Below, piece after piece: positions 17,888 through 26,806 of a stretch of DNA of 64,000 bases. Under the pieces are notes generated by a model. The model saw only the letters and a program-made list of their open reading frames with translations. It was not told the DNA's origin and did not search any database. Positions within the stretch are counted from its first letter, which is position 1; each line of letters begins with the position of its first letter. Source of the stretch: Gammaproteobacteria bacterium (GTDB taxonomy: Bacteria; Pseudomonadota; Gammaproteobacteria; Burkholderiales; Rhodocyclaceae); assembly GCA_018824085.1 (NCBI GenBank), contig JAHJHI010000040.1, forward strand, positions 124,001 through 188,000. The letters are read 5' to 3'. The translations under genes were made by a program, and so were the position numbers.

Positions 17888-19162
17888 ATGTTCAAGGCAT
17901 TCCGACTGATGGCCGCCAGCCTGCTGCTCGTGGCGCAATTCGCCCACGCCCAGCTGACGGTCGAAATTACCGGCGCCGGGGCGAACCGCATTCCGGTCGC
18001 GATCACGAACTTCAGCGGCGAGGGCCTGCTGCCGCAGGCGCTGACCGGCATCGTGCGCAGCGACCTGGAGCGCAGCGGACTGTTCCGGCTGGTCGACCCG
18101 GGCACCACGCAGGTGCCCGAGAACGCCGCGATCGACCTCACGCAATGGAAGGAACGCGGCACCGACGCGCTGGCGCTGGCCAGCATCCTGCCGGCGCCGG
18201 GCGGCCGCTATGAAGTGCGCATGCGCCTGTACGACATCGCACGCCAGGGCAAGCCGGACGGCATGATCTTCGTGTTCGCGCCCTCGACGGTGCGCGAAAC
18301 CGGGCACCGCATCGCCGACTTCATCCACGAGAAGCTGACCGGCGAGAAGGGCATCTACTCGACGCGCATCGCCTATGTGGTGAAAAGCGGCAGCCGCTTC
18401 GAACTGAAAGTCGATGACGCCGACGGACAGAACCCGCGCACCGCGCTGCGTTCGTCCGAGCCCATCATCTCGCCCACCTGGTCACCGGACGGCACGCGAC
18501 TCGCCTACGTGTCCTTCCAGGCCAAGAAGCCCATCATCTACGTGCACTCGCTGGCCACCGGCGCGCAGACGGTCGTCGCGAACTTCAAGGGCTCCAATTC
18601 GGCGCCCGCGTGGGCGCCCGACGGCAAGAAGCTGGCGGTGGTGCTGACCAAGGACAGCAGCTCGCAGATCTACACGATCAACGCCGACGGCAGCGGCCTC
18701 ACGCGCGTCGCCGGTTCGAGCGCGATCGACACCGAACCGCAGTTCTCGCCCGACGGCCAGTACCTCTACTTCACGTCGGACCGCGGCGGCAGCCCGCAGA
18801 TATATCGCGTGCCGGCCGGCGGCGGCAACGCCGAACGCGTAACCTTCGAAGGCAGCTACAACGTGACGCCGCGGCTGTCGCCGGACGGCAAGACGATGGC
18901 CTACGTGTCGCGCAACAATGGACGCTTCCAGGTGACCGCGATGGACCTCGCGAGCCGCCAGGTGCAGATCCTTACCGATTCATCGAGGGACGAATCACCG
19001 TCCTTCGCCCCCAACGGACGCATGATTCTCTACGCATCGGAGATCGGCGGACGCGGCGTCCTGTCGGCGGTATCCGTCGACGGGCGCGTCAAGCAGAAAC
19101 TTTCCGGCCAGGCCGGCGGCGACGTCCGCGAACCTGCCTGGGGCCCGTTCAACCAACCGTAA
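17888..19162 (+). CDS. tolB: Tol-Pal system periplasmic beta-propeller TolB
   Basis: A 424-residue periplasmic protein. The signal peptide runs to about residue 21 (AQFAHAQL). An N-terminal alpha/beta domain is followed by a six-bladed propeller with repeated SPDG or APDGKK motifs (SPTWSPDGTRLAYVSF, APAWAPDGKKLAVVL, EPQFSPDGQYLYFTSDRGG, TPRLSPDGKTMAYVS). TolB binds Pal and TolA in the periplasm. It follows tolA by 35 bp and precedes pal by 30 bp. Confidence 0.96.
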   Translation: MFKAFRLMAASLLLVAQFAHAQLTVEITGAGANRIPVAITNFSGEGLLPQALTGIVRSDLERSGLFRLVDPGTTQVPENAAIDLTQWKERGTDALALASILPAPGGRYEVRMRLYDIARQGKPDGMIFVFAPSTVRETGHRIADFIHEKLTGEKGIYSTRIAYVVKSGSRFELKVDDADGQNPRTALRSSEPIISPTWSPDGTRLAYVSFQAKKPIIYVHSLATGAQTVVANFKGSNSAPAWAPDGKKLAVVLTKDSSSQIYTINADGSGLTRVAGSSAIDTEPQFSPDGQYLYFTSDRGGSPQIYRVPAGGGNAERVTFEGSYNVTPRLSPDGKTMAYVSRNNGRFQVTAMDLASRQVQILTDSSRDESPSFAPNGRMILYASEIGGRGVLSAVSVDGRVKQKLSGQAGGDVREPAWGPFNQP

Positions 19163-19192
19163 ACCGCAGTCAAACTTCAGGGAGAATCAAAC

Positions 19193-19759
19193 ATGCGCAA
19201 CATCACGATCCAGACCTCCATCGCTGCACTTTCGCTTGCCCTGCTCGCAGGCTGCTCGTCGACCGGTCCCGAACAGCCCGCCGCACCGACAGAAGACCGC
19301 ACGCCGTCGGCACCGACCGGCGACACCAGCGGTTCGGCCGTCAACCAGGGTCAGGTCGACAGCCGCGGCATGTCGGCCGAAGAAGCGCTGATGGCCCAGC
19401 TCAAGGACCCGAACAGCCCGCTGTCCAAGCGCATCATCTATTTCGACTACGACAGCTATACGATCAAGGACAGCTACGCCAGCCTGATCTCGGCGCACGC
19501 CAAGTTCCTCGCCGCGAACCCGAAGATGAAGATGCTCATCCAGGGCAACACCGACGAGCGCGGTTCCCGCGAATACAACCTGGCTCTCGGCCAGAAGCGC
19601 GCGGAAGCCGTCAAGCGCGCACTGCTGCTGCTCGGCGTTCAGGAAGCACAGGTGGAGTCGGTCAGCCTCGGCGAAGAAAAGCCGCGCATGGTCGGTTCCG
19701 ACGAAGCGTCCTATGCGGAGAACCGCCGTTCTGAACTGCTCTACTCGGGCGAGTTCTGA
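19193..19759 (+). CDS. pal: Peptidoglycan-associated lipoprotein Pal
   Basis: A 188-residue outer-membrane lipoprotein. The lipobox LALLAGCSS puts the acylated Cys at position 21. The OmpA-like peptidoglycan-binding domain contains IIYFDYDSYTIKD, IQGNTDERGSREYNLALGQKRAEAV and SLGEEKPR, including the Asp and Arg that bind diaminopimelate. A GGGAGA ribosome site precedes it. The stop overlaps the cpoB start by 1 nt. Confidence 0.96.
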   Translation: MRNITIQTSIAALSLALLAGCSSTGPEQPAAPTEDRTPSAPTGDTSGSAVNQGQVDSRGMSAEEALMAQLKDPNSPLSKRIIYFDYDSYTIKDSYASLISAHAKFLAANPKMKMLIQGNTDERGSREYNLALGQKRAEAVKRALLLLGVQEAQVESVSLGEEKPRMVGSDEASYAENRRSELLYSGEF

Positions 19760-20502
19760 TGCAGGCCCGTCTCAGGCTCGCGGCGGCGTTCGCGTCGCTG
19801 TGGCTGTGTGCGGGCGCCTCGCACGCAGCCCTGTTCGACGACACCGAGGCCCGGCGGCGCATCGACGTATTGACGAATGACAGCAATACGCGCTTCGCCA
19901 CGCTGGCGTCGCAGATCGAACAGTCGCAGCGCGCGCAACTCGAGCTGACCAACCAGCTCGAGGCGCTGCGCGGCGAGATCGCGAAGCTGCGCGGACAGGT
20001 CGAGGTGCTGACGTACGAACTGGAAGCCGCCACCAAGCGGCAGAAGGACTTCTACCTCGACCTGGACAACCGGCTGCGCACGCTGGAAACGAAGCCCGAA
20101 GCCGCTGCCGCCGCAGACAGCGATCCGGCCGCCGAAGCCGCCGAGTACGAAGCCGCCCTGAACCTGCTCAAGGCCGGCAAGTTCGCCGATGCCCAGAGCG
20201 CGTTCGAAGCCTTCATCGTCGCCCGGCCGCAGAGCACCTTCACGCCGGCCGCGCACTACTGGGCAGCCAGCTCCAGCTTCCAGGCCAAGAACTACACGCG
20301 CGCCGCCGAGCTGTACCAGCAGGTGCACACGCAATGGCCGGAAGACGTGCGCGCGCCCGAAGCCCTGATCGGTCTGGCCAACACGCAGCAGATGCAGGGC
20401 GACGCGAAGGGCGCGAAGAAGACGCTGGAAACCGTCGTGGCCGAATATCCGGGCACGCCGGCGGCCGACGTGGCGCGACAGCGTCTGAAACAGAGGAAGT
20501 AG
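19759..20502 (+). CDS. cpoB: Cell division coordinator CpoB (YbgF)
   Basis: A 247-residue periplasmic protein. After a signal peptide (to about residue 22, ASHAALF) there is a coiled coil rich in Gln, Glu and Leu (about 35-110: [20 protein letters not shown]), then tetratricopeptide repeats ([45 protein letters not shown]). CpoB links Tol energy to peptidoglycan synthesis during constriction. It closes the tol-pal block and is followed 2 bp later by queC. Confidence 0.93.
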   Translation: MQARLRLAAAFASLWLCAGASHAALFDDTEARRRIDVLTNDSNTRFATLASQIEQSQRAQLELTNQLEALRGEIAKLRGQVEVLTYELEAATKRQKDFYLDLDNRLRTLETKPEAAAAADSDPAAEAAEYEAALNLLKAGKFADAQSAFEAFIVARPQSTFTPAAHYWAASSSFQAKNYTRAAELYQQVHTQWPEDVRAPEALIGLANTQQMQGDAKGAKKTLETVVAEYPGTPAADVARQRLKQRK

Positions 20503-20504
20503 CA

Positions 20505-21191
20505 ATGACGGAAGGCTCCCCGCGGCGCGCCGTCGTGCTGCTTTCCGGCGGGCTGGATTCCGCCACGGTGCTGGCCATGGCCCGCGAGCAGGGGCACGAG
20601 TGCCACTGCCTGTCGCTCGACTACGGCCAGCGCCACCGCGCGGAACTGGACGCCGCCGAGCGCGTCGCACAGGCGCTCGGTGCGGCCAGCCACCGCACCA
20701 TCACGCTAGATCTGCGCGCGTTCGGCGGTTCCGCGTTGACCGACAGCGCGATCGACGTGCCGACCGGCGGCGTGGAGGCCGGCATTCCGGTCACCTACGT
20801 GCCGGCGCGCAACACCATCATGCTGTCTCTGTCGCTGGCCTGGGCGGAAGTGCTCGGCGCGCAGGACATCCATTGCGGCGTCAACGCGGTCGACTACTCC
20901 GGCTACCCCGACTGCCGGCCGGAGTACATCCGGGCGTTCGAAGCCATGGCCAACCTCGCGACCCGCGCCGCCGTGGAAGGCGCGAAGCTCACGCTGCACG
21001 CGCCGCTGATCGCGCTCACCAAGGCGGGTATCATCCGCGAAGGCGTGCGTCTGGGCGTCGATTACGCGCTCACCGTCTCGTGCTATCAGGCAGACGACAC
21101 GGGCCGCGCCTGTGGCGTCTGCGACGCCTGCCGGCTGCGGCGCGACGGCTTCACCGCCGCTGGCGTCAGCGATCCGACACGCTACCGCTGA
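20505..21191 (+). CDS. queC: 7-cyano-7-deazaguanine synthase QueC
   Basis: A 228-residue enzyme that converts 7-carboxy-7-deazaguanine to preQ0 with ATP and ammonia, in queuosine synthesis. The PP-loop [16 protein letters not shown], the [18 protein letters not shown] segment and the zinc-binding [14 protein letters not shown] cluster are all present. The start at 20505 follows the AGGAAG ribosome site. It is part of the tol-pal transcript by spacing; queE, often next to it, is absent here. Confidence 0.95.
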   Translation: MTEGSPRRAVVLLSGGLDSATVLAMAREQGHECHCLSLDYGQRHRAELDAAERVAQALGAASHRTITLDLRAFGGSALTDSAIDVPTGGVEAGIPVTYVPARNTIMLSLSLAWAEVLGAQDIHCGVNAVDYSGYPDCRPEYIRAFEAMANLATRAAVEGAKLTLHAPLIALTKAGIIREGVRLGVDYALTVSCYQADDTGRACGVCDACRLRRDGFTAAGVSDPTRYR

Positions 21192-21230
21192 AGGCCCCGT
21201 GACCGGGGCGGCGAACAACCCGACCCGAGC

Positions 21231-22349
21231 ATGATGGACTTCAATATCCACACCGAAACACTGGCAGCCGTCTTCGCGCTGTCGATCGCACTGGGCGCGC
21301 TCACCGCGCGCACCGGCTTCTGCACGATGGGCGCAGTCTCCGACTGGATCAACATCGGCGACCTCGGCCGAATGCGCTCGTGGATGATCGCCATCGCCGT
21401 CGCGATGGCCGGTCTGGCCGGCCTCGAATCCTCCGGCGTCATCGACCTCGCCACCACCTACCCGCCCTACCGCACACCGCAATTCGCGTGGCTGCGCCAC
21501 CTGGTCGGCGGCCTGCTGTTCGGCGTCGGCATGACGCTGGCCAGCGGCTGCGGCAACAAGACGCTGGTGCGCATCGGCGGCGGCAACCTGAAATCGCTGC
21601 TGGTTCTCGCCTTCGGCGCGCTGTTCGCCTATCTGATGAACTACACCGGCTTCAACGCCTCGCTGTTCGGCTGGATGAACGACTACGCCATCGCACTCGA
21701 CAGCCACGGCATGGCCAGCCAGACGCTCGGTACCGTCATCGCCGGCGTCGCAGGCGGTGACGCCGGCACGCTCGATCGCGCACTGCCCTGGGTCATCGCC
21801 GGCACGCTCGCGGTATGGGCGTTCGCATCCGCCGAATTCCGCCACAACATCGACCATCTCGCCGGCGGCATCGGCTTCGGCCTCGCCGTGCTCTGCGGCT
21901 GGTGGCTCACCGCAGGGCCGCGCGCCGCCGCATGGAAGGAGTGGGCCGACTTCTCCGAAGTGGTGCCCAGCCGCGTCGAGGCACAGTCCTACACCTTCGT
22001 GTCGCCGATGGCCGACACCGCGCGCTACCTGGCCGACCCGGCAAACACCTCGCTGATCAACTTCGGTGTCATGGCACTGGCCGGCGTCATCGTCGGCGCC
22101 TTCATCTACAGCATCGCGAGCGGACGCTTCCGCATCGAAGTGTTCAACAGCAAGGCCGACTTCGTGCGCCACGCCATCGGCGGCACGCTCATGGCCATAG
22201 GCGGCGTGCTGGCCTTCGGCTGCAGCGTCGGCCAGGGCATCACCGGCGTATCGACGCTGGCGCTCGGCGGCTTCATCGCACTCGCCGCGATCATCGCCGG
22301 CTCCGCGCTGACGATGAAGGCGACCCTGTGGTGGCTGATGCGGGATTGA
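21231..22349 (+). CDS. YeeE/YedE family sulfur-compound transporter
   Basis: A 372-residue inner-membrane protein with about nine or ten hydrophobic segments. Conserved Cys motifs of the family are present: ARTGFCTMGAV near residue 28, GMTLASGCGNKTLVRIGGG near residue 103, and LAFGCSVGQGITG near residue 330. In the family (TsuA) such Cys residues line a path for thiosulfate or related sulfur species. Two in-frame ATGs occur at the start. It follows queC by 39 bp, so it may share that transcript, and is followed by the tRNA genes. A second, split pair of YeeE/YedE proteins lies at 36 kb. Confidence 0.85.
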   Translation: MMDFNIHTETLAAVFALSIALGALTARTGFCTMGAVSDWINIGDLGRMRSWMIAIAVAMAGLAGLESSGVIDLATTYPPYRTPQFAWLRHLVGGLLFGVGMTLASGCGNKTLVRIGGGNLKSLLVLAFGALFAYLMNYTGFNASLFGWMNDYAIALDSHGMASQTLGTVIAGVAGGDAGTLDRALPWVIAGTLAVWAFASAEFRHNIDHLAGGIGFGLAVLCGWWLTAGPRAAAWKEWADFSEVVPSRVEAQSYTFVSPMADTARYLADPANTSLINFGVMALAGVIVGAFIYSIASGRFRIEVFNSKADFVRHAIGGTLMAIGGVLAFGCSVGQGITGVSTLALGGFIALAAIIAGSALTMKATLWWLMRD

Positions 22350-22360
22350 GCCTCCGGCGC

Positions 22361-22389
22361 TTGACTCCGGAAACGTCACTTCCTATAAT
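22361..22389 (+). promoter_or_regulatory. Near-consensus sigma-70 promoter of the tRNA-Lys pair
   Basis: TTGACT at 22361-22366, a 17-bp spacer, and a perfect TATAAT at 22384-22389, with transcription predicted to begin a few bases before the first tRNA at 22405. It is the strongest promoter match seen in the window, as expected for a stable-RNA gene. Confidence 0.85.
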
Positions 22390-22404
22390 CGCGCCTCTTT
22401 GCGA

Positions 22405-22480
22405 GGGTCGGTAGCTCAGTCGGTAGAGCAGCGGACTTTTAATCCGTTGGTCGCGAGTTCGAATCTCGCCCGACCCACCA
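22405..22480 (+). tRNA. tRNA-Lys (anticodon TTT)
   Basis: 76-nt tRNA with encoded CCA. The acceptor stem GGGTCGG (22405) pairs with CCGACCC (22470-22476), followed by A and CCA. The anticodon loop CTTTTAA gives anticodon TTT at 22438-22440. The D-arm (AGCTCAGTCGGTAGAGCA) and T-arm (TTCGAATC) are standard. Confidence 0.97.
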
Positions 22481-22528
22481 ACCGAAGGTGGGCGTGTAAG
22501 ATTCAAGCCCTCGAGAAGACAGGTTTCC

Positions 22529-22604
22529 GGGTTGTTAGCTCAGTTGGTAGAGCAGCGGACTCTTAATCCGTAGGTCGAGTGTTCGAGCCACTCACAACCC
22601 ACCA
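22529..22604 (+). tRNA. tRNA-Lys (anticodon CTT)
   Basis: 76-nt tRNA with encoded CCA. The acceptor stem GGGTTGT (22529) pairs with ACAACCC (22594-22600). The anticodon loop CTCTTAA gives anticodon CTT at 22562-22564. It lies 48 bp after the TTT isoacceptor and shares its D-arm and anticodon stem, suggesting duplication followed by divergence of the acceptor and T arms. Confidence 0.97.
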
Positions 22605-22609
22605 GACTC

Positions 22610-22639
22610 AAAAGCCCGGCCATTCGGCCGGGCTTTTTT
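22610..22639 (+). terminator. Rho-independent terminator of the tRNA-Lys operon
   Basis: AAAAGCCCGGCC (22610-22621) pairs with GGCCGGGCTTTT (22626 onward) around an ATTC loop and runs into six T residues. The A-run on the other side makes it potentially bidirectional, also serving the convergent antiporter gene. Confidence 0.93.
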
Positions 22640-22672
22640 CTTTTGTACCGCCGAAATCCGCGCTCACGCAGG

Positions 22673-24430
22673 CTATCCGGCCGGGCGCTCGGCGGCGGGT
22701 GCAGGCGGGCATTTCAGGCCGACGCTGGTGATGTCGCCGGCAGCGTTCATGTCGCGCACGGTGAGCCAGACGGCGCCGATGGCGACGCGGTCGCCGACGA
22801 CGGCGCCTCGGCCCAGGCGTTTGGCCATCAGCGATCGCAGGTCGAGCGCGGCGTCTTCCTCCCGCAGCGAAAACCCGTAGTTCAGCGCGAGGTCGCCGGC
22901 CTGGCACGACGGGTCAACGACAAATTCGCCGAAGAAGCGCGCGTGCGCGCTCAGTTCGCCGATGACGGTGCCGAAGGCGCGGGCCACCGGCTCGGCGAGC
23001 GCCTGCGGCGCGGCGAACCACACGGAGTCGCCGGCGATCAGCCGGGTTGCCGGGTCCAGCCGAAGCAGCGCTTCATCACGGGTGACGGCGACGCAGCGCA
23101 CGTCACCGACCTCGCCGAAGCCGTCGGCGATTTCGTCCGGATGCGCCCCCTCCGCCGCCGAGCCTGCGCCGACCCGGTACTCCAGCAGTTCCAGTGCGAC
23201 ATCTCCGCCGACCCACACTTCACGGCGGTCGACCGGCTCGTCGCGCGGCGGCACTTCGACGCCGAACAGGCGTGCGGCCGATGCGACGGTGGCGCCCTGC
23301 ACCAGCAACGACAGCAGCACGACGGTGAAGGCCACGTCGAACAGCAGCAGCGAATCCGGCACGCCCATCATCACCGGCACGATGGCCAGCACGATGGGCA
23401 CGGCGCCGCGCAGGCCGACCCAGGAAATGTAGGCGATCTCGCGCGGCCGGTAGCGAAACGGCAGCAGGCCGGTCGCGACGGCGAACGGCCTTGCCACAAG
23501 CATCAGGAAGACGGCCATCGCCAGCGACGTGAATGCGTATTCGACCAGGTGAGACGGCGTCACCAGCAGACCCAGCACGACGAACATGCCTGCCTGCGCG
23601 AGCCAGGCCAGGCCGTCCATGACGCGCAGCACATGCTCGGTGGCGTGGCTGCGACGGTTGCCGATGATGAGTCCTGCGATGTAGATGGCGAGGAATCCGC
23701 TGCCGTCCAGCAGGTTGGTGGCGGAGAACACGAGCAGCCCGCCCGACACGATGAGCAGCGCGTAGAGCCCTTCGGCCAGCCGGAGCCGGCGCAGCAGGCG
23801 CGACAGCACCCAGCCGCCGCACACGCCGAACACCGCGCCCAGGCCGAGCTGGCTGACCAGCATCAGCACGAAACGCATCGGGCTGCCCTGTTCGGGATGG
23901 AGCAGCGTCTCCACCAGTATCGTGACCATGAGGATGGCCATCGGATCGTTGGCGCCGGATTCGATCTCGAGCGTGGCCTTGACCCGTTCGTTCAACCGCA
24001 CGCCGCTGTTGCGCAGCAGCGCGAACACTGCGGCGGCGTCGGTCGACCCGACGATGGCGCCGAGCAGCATGCCGAGGCGCCAGTCGACGTCGAGCAGCCA
24101 GGTGGCGAAGACGCCAAGCGGGATGGCGGTCGCAACGACGCCCCAGCTGGCGAGGACGGCGGCCGGCCTGAGCGCGACGCGGAAGGTTTCGACGCGCGTG
24201 CGCAGGCCGCCGTCGAGCAGGATGACGGCCAGCGCGAGCTGGCCGACCATCGTCGCCGTCGTGAAGTCGTCGAACAGGATGCCGCCCGGCCCGTCCTCGC
24301 CGGCCAGCATGCCGACGACAAGAAAGAGCAGCAGCAGCGGCAGTCCGAGCCGGGTCGACACGGTGCTGCCAAGCACGCTGACGAACAGCAGCAGCGCGGC
24401 GAGAAGAAAGTACCCGTTGATGGCGATCAT
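22673..24430 (-). CDS. cvrA: Potassium/proton antiporter CvrA (NhaP2-type)
   Basis: A 585-residue CPA1 antiporter. The first 400 residues form about twelve to thirteen transmembrane helices, including the GAIVGSTDAAAVFALLRNSG region and SGANDPMAILMV with the ion-binding Asn-Asp. The C-terminal cytoplasmic part includes a TrkA-C/CorC-like region (ECRCVAV-type segment GDVRCVAVTRDEALL and GDSVWFAAP). This layout matches CvrA/NhaP2, which exports K+ in exchange for protons under low osmolarity. Monocistronic; divergent from the symporter genes. Confidence 0.88.
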   Translation of the reverse strand: MIAINGYFLLAALLLFVSVLGSTVSTRLGLPLLLLFLVVGMLAGEDGPGGILFDDFTTATMVGQLALAVILLDGGLRTRVETFRVALRPAAVLASWGVVATAIPLGVFATWLLDVDWRLGMLLGAIVGSTDAAAVFALLRNSGVRLNERVKATLEIESGANDPMAILMVTILVETLLHPEQGSPMRFVLMLVSQLGLGAVFGVCGGWVLSRLLRRLRLAEGLYALLIVSGGLLVFSATNLLDGSGFLAIYIAGLIIGNRRSHATEHVLRVMDGLAWLAQAGMFVVLGLLVTPSHLVEYAFTSLAMAVFLMLVARPFAVATGLLPFRYRPREIAYISWVGLRGAVPIVLAIVPVMMGVPDSLLLFDVAFTVVLLSLLVQGATVASAARLFGVEVPPRDEPVDRREVWVGGDVALELLEYRVGAGSAAEGAHPDEIADGFGEVGDVRCVAVTRDEALLRLDPATRLIAGDSVWFAAPQALAEPVARAFGTVIGELSAHARFFGEFVVDPSCQAGDLALNYGFSLREEDAALDLRSLMAKRLGRGAVVGDRVAIGAVWLTVRDMNAAGDITSVGLKCPPAPAAERPAG

Positions 24431-24496
24431 GGTTCGAAACTATAACGACTGAATACTGCGGGACCGCGATTCTCCGCGATGAAGGGGGTTCAACGG

Positions 24497-24515
24497 CATG
24501 CTGCCGCGCAGCATG
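24497..24515. promoter_or_regulatory. Perfect inverted repeat in the cvrA / symporter intergenic region
   Basis: CATGCTGC (24497-24504), CGC, GCAGCATG (24508-24515): a perfect 8-bp inverted repeat with a 3-bp spacer, 67 bp upstream of cvrA and about 160 bp upstream of the symporter subunit gene. It could be an operator or a short hairpin. The remaining intergenic DNA (24431-24675) has a TAAAAT at 24568 but no well-spaced -35 partner. Confidence 0.4.
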
Positions 24516-24675
24516 AAGGACCGGCCGGCGGACGGTGCCGCATAAGCTTGCCGTAAGTTAGGCGTTCTAAAATCCGCGTCGCGGTACAAAGGGCACCCGA
24601 ATCTGACACCGCAGGCCGTGCGACATCTCTAGGTTGCAGGTTCAGGTAGTGCATAACATAGGAGGAGGAGCATTC

Positions 24676-24933
24676 ATGGAAGACAGTAATAGCCAAGGCT
24701 ACTGGAAGGCCACGCTGGCTCTGCTGACCCGGATCCTGATCATTTGGTTCGCGGTCTCGTTCGGCGCCGGCATTCTTTTCGCAGACGCCCTGAACGGCAT
24801 CCACTTGGGTGGTTATCCGCTCGGATTCTGGTTTGCCCAGCAAGGATCGATCTACATCTTCGTCGCGCTGATTTTCTACTACGCGAAGAAGATGGGGGAT
24901 ATCGACCGTCAGTTCGACGTTCACGAGGATTGA
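24676..24933 (+). CDS. DUF4212 small subunit of a sodium:solute symporter
   Basis: An 85-residue membrane protein with two transmembrane helices (about 17-38, LLTRILIIWFAVSFGAGILF; and about 50-72, FWFAQQGSIYIFVALIFYYA). The ATG at 24676 follows a strong GGAGGAGGAG ribosome site. The family is found directly upstream of VC_2705-type symporters and probably forms a complex with them, as DUF485 proteins do with ActP. The next gene starts 4 bp later. Confidence 0.9.
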   Translation: MEDSNSQGYWKATLALLTRILIIWFAVSFGAGILFADALNGIHLGGYPLGFWFAQQGSIYIFVALIFYYAKKMGDIDRQFDVHED

Positions 24934-24937
24934 TCAC

Positions 24938-26746
24938 ATGGAACTGCAAACAACCATCAATATTGTCGTCGGTCTGACCTTCGCGCTCTACATCGGCATC
25001 GCCATCTGGGCACGCGCGGGTTCCACCAGCGAGTTCTACGCGGCAGGCGGCCAGGTCCATCCGGTACTCAACGGCATGGCGACGGGCGCCGACTGGATGA
25101 GTGCGGCGTCGTTCATCTCGATGGCCGGCCTGATTTCCAACATGGGTTATGGCGGTGGCCTGTTCCTGATGGGCTGGACCGGCGGCTATGTGCTGCTCGC
25201 CATGCTGCTGGCCCCGTACCTGCGCAAGTTCGGCAAGTTCACGGTGCCGCAATTCATCGGTGACCGCTTCTACTCGAAGTCGGCCTCGACCGTGGCGGTG
25301 ATCTGCCTGCTGACCGCGTCCATCACCTACATCATCGGCCAGATGACCGGTGTCGGCGTGGCGTTCTCGCGCTTCCTGGGCGTGTCGAGCGAGACCGGCA
25401 TCTATGTCGGCATGGGCATCGTGTTCATGTACGCGGTGTTCGGCGGCATGAAGGGCATCACCTACACGCAGGTGGCACAGTATGTCGTGCTCATCCTGGC
25501 CTACACGATTCCGGCCATCTTCATCTCGCTGCAACTGACCGGCAACCCGATCCCGCAACTGGGCCTGGGTTCGAACCTCGTCGGTCACGACGCATCGCTG
25601 CTGTCGACGCTGGACCACATCGTGACCGACCTCGGTTTCGGCAAATACACGACGACCACGGCCGGCAGCACGCTGAACATGTTCGTCTACACGATGTCGC
25701 TGATGATCGGCACCGCCGGTCTGCCGCACGTGATCATGCGCTTCTTCACCGTTCCGACGGTCAAGGACGCACGTTCGTCGGCTGGCTGGGCGCTGGTGTT
25801 CATCGCCATTCTCTACACGACGGCACCTGCCGTCGCAGCGATGGCGAAGACCAACCTGATCCGCACCATCACGCCGGGCGTCGTCATGCAGGATGCCGAT
25901 CCGTTCGCCAAGGACGCGGCCATCCAGTACGAAGAGCGTCCGGACTGGATGAAGCGCTGGGAAAAGACCGGCCTGCTGAAGTTCGAGGACAAGAACGGTG
26001 ACGGCCGCATCCAGTACTACAACGACAAGACGGAAGATGCCGACGTCAAGGCCAAGGCGGAAGCCGCGGGCTGGAACGGCAACGAGCTGACTGTCAACGC
26101 CGACATCATCGTGCTGGCCAATCCGGAAATCGCGCTGCTGCCGAACTGGGTCATCGCGCTGGTGGCTGCCGGTGGTCTTGCCGCCGCGCTGTCGACGGCC
26201 GCGGGCCTGCTGATGGCGATCTCGTCCGCGGTGTCGCACGATCTGGTGAAGAACGTGTTCATGCCCAACATCAGCGAGAAGGGCGAGCTGATGGCCGGCA
26301 AGATTTCGATGGCTGTCGCGATCGTGATCTCCGGCTACCTGGGCCTGAATCCGCCGGGCTTCGCGGCCGGTACCGTGGCGCTGGCCTTCGGTATCGCGGC
26401 AAGTTCGCTGTTCCCCGCCATCATGATGGGCATCTTCAGCAAGAAGATGAACAAGGAAGGCGCGATGAGCGGCATGCTGGCCGGCCTGTTCGTGACGCTG
26501 TTCTACGTGTTTGCGCACAAGGGCCTGTTCTTCATCAAGGGCACCGAGTACCTCGACCTGATCGGCGGTCCGAACTCCTTCTTCGGCATCACGCCGGAAG
26601 CGTTCGGTGCCATCGGCGCCGTGGTGAACTTCACCGTCGCCTTCCTGGTGGACAAGGTGACCAAGGAACCGCCGGAGCACATCCAGCACATGGTCGAAGC
26701 CGTCCGCATCCCGCGCGGCTCGAAGGCTGTCGATGGCGCTCACTGA
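24938..26746 (+). CDS. Sodium:solute symporter, VC_2705 subfamily (ActP-related)
   Basis: A 602-residue SSS-family transporter with about 13 predicted transmembrane helices. Recognisable segments include SEFYAAGGQVHPVLNGMA, the GADWMSAASFISMAGL sodium-site region and FGKFTVPQFIGDRFYS. Compared with ActP it has an inserted hydrophilic loop (about residues 325-390) with an EF-hand-like sequence DKNGDGRI at 351-358. The substrate is probably a short organic acid (acetate, lactate or similar), but this is inferred from ActP. The strong downstream terminator ends the two-gene unit. Confidence 0.88.
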   Translation: MELQTTINIVVGLTFALYIGIAIWARAGSTSEFYAAGGQVHPVLNGMATGADWMSAASFISMAGLISNMGYGGGLFLMGWTGGYVLLAMLLAPYLRKFGKFTVPQFIGDRFYSKSASTVAVICLLTASITYIIGQMTGVGVAFSRFLGVSSETGIYVGMGIVFMYAVFGGMKGITYTQVAQYVVLILAYTIPAIFISLQLTGNPIPQLGLGSNLVGHDASLLSTLDHIVTDLGFGKYTTTTAGSTLNMFVYTMSLMIGTAGLPHVIMRFFTVPTVKDARSSAGWALVFIAILYTTAPAVAAMAKTNLIRTITPGVVMQDADPFAKDAAIQYEERPDWMKRWEKTGLLKFEDKNGDGRIQYYNDKTEDADVKAKAEAAGWNGNELTVNADIIVLANPEIALLPNWVIALVAAGGLAAALSTAAGLLMAISSAVSHDLVKNVFMPNISEKGELMAGKISMAVAIVISGYLGLNPPGFAAGTVALAFGIAASSLFPAIMMGIFSKKMNKEGAMSGMLAGLFVTLFYVFAHKGLFFIKGTEYLDLIGGPNSFFGITPEAFGAIGAVVNFTVAFLVDKVTKEPPEHIQHMVEAVRIPRGSKAVDGAH

Positions 26747-26806
26747 GCGATCGTCGTAACCTGAGCGCGGGCACACCGGCCCGCGCACCGGACTGATGTG
26801 TGTGCG

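Noticed and set aside
22481-22528. Third tRNA or small RNA between the tRNA-Lys genes
   Set aside because: Only 48 bp, no cloverleaf and no promoter; it is a processing spacer.
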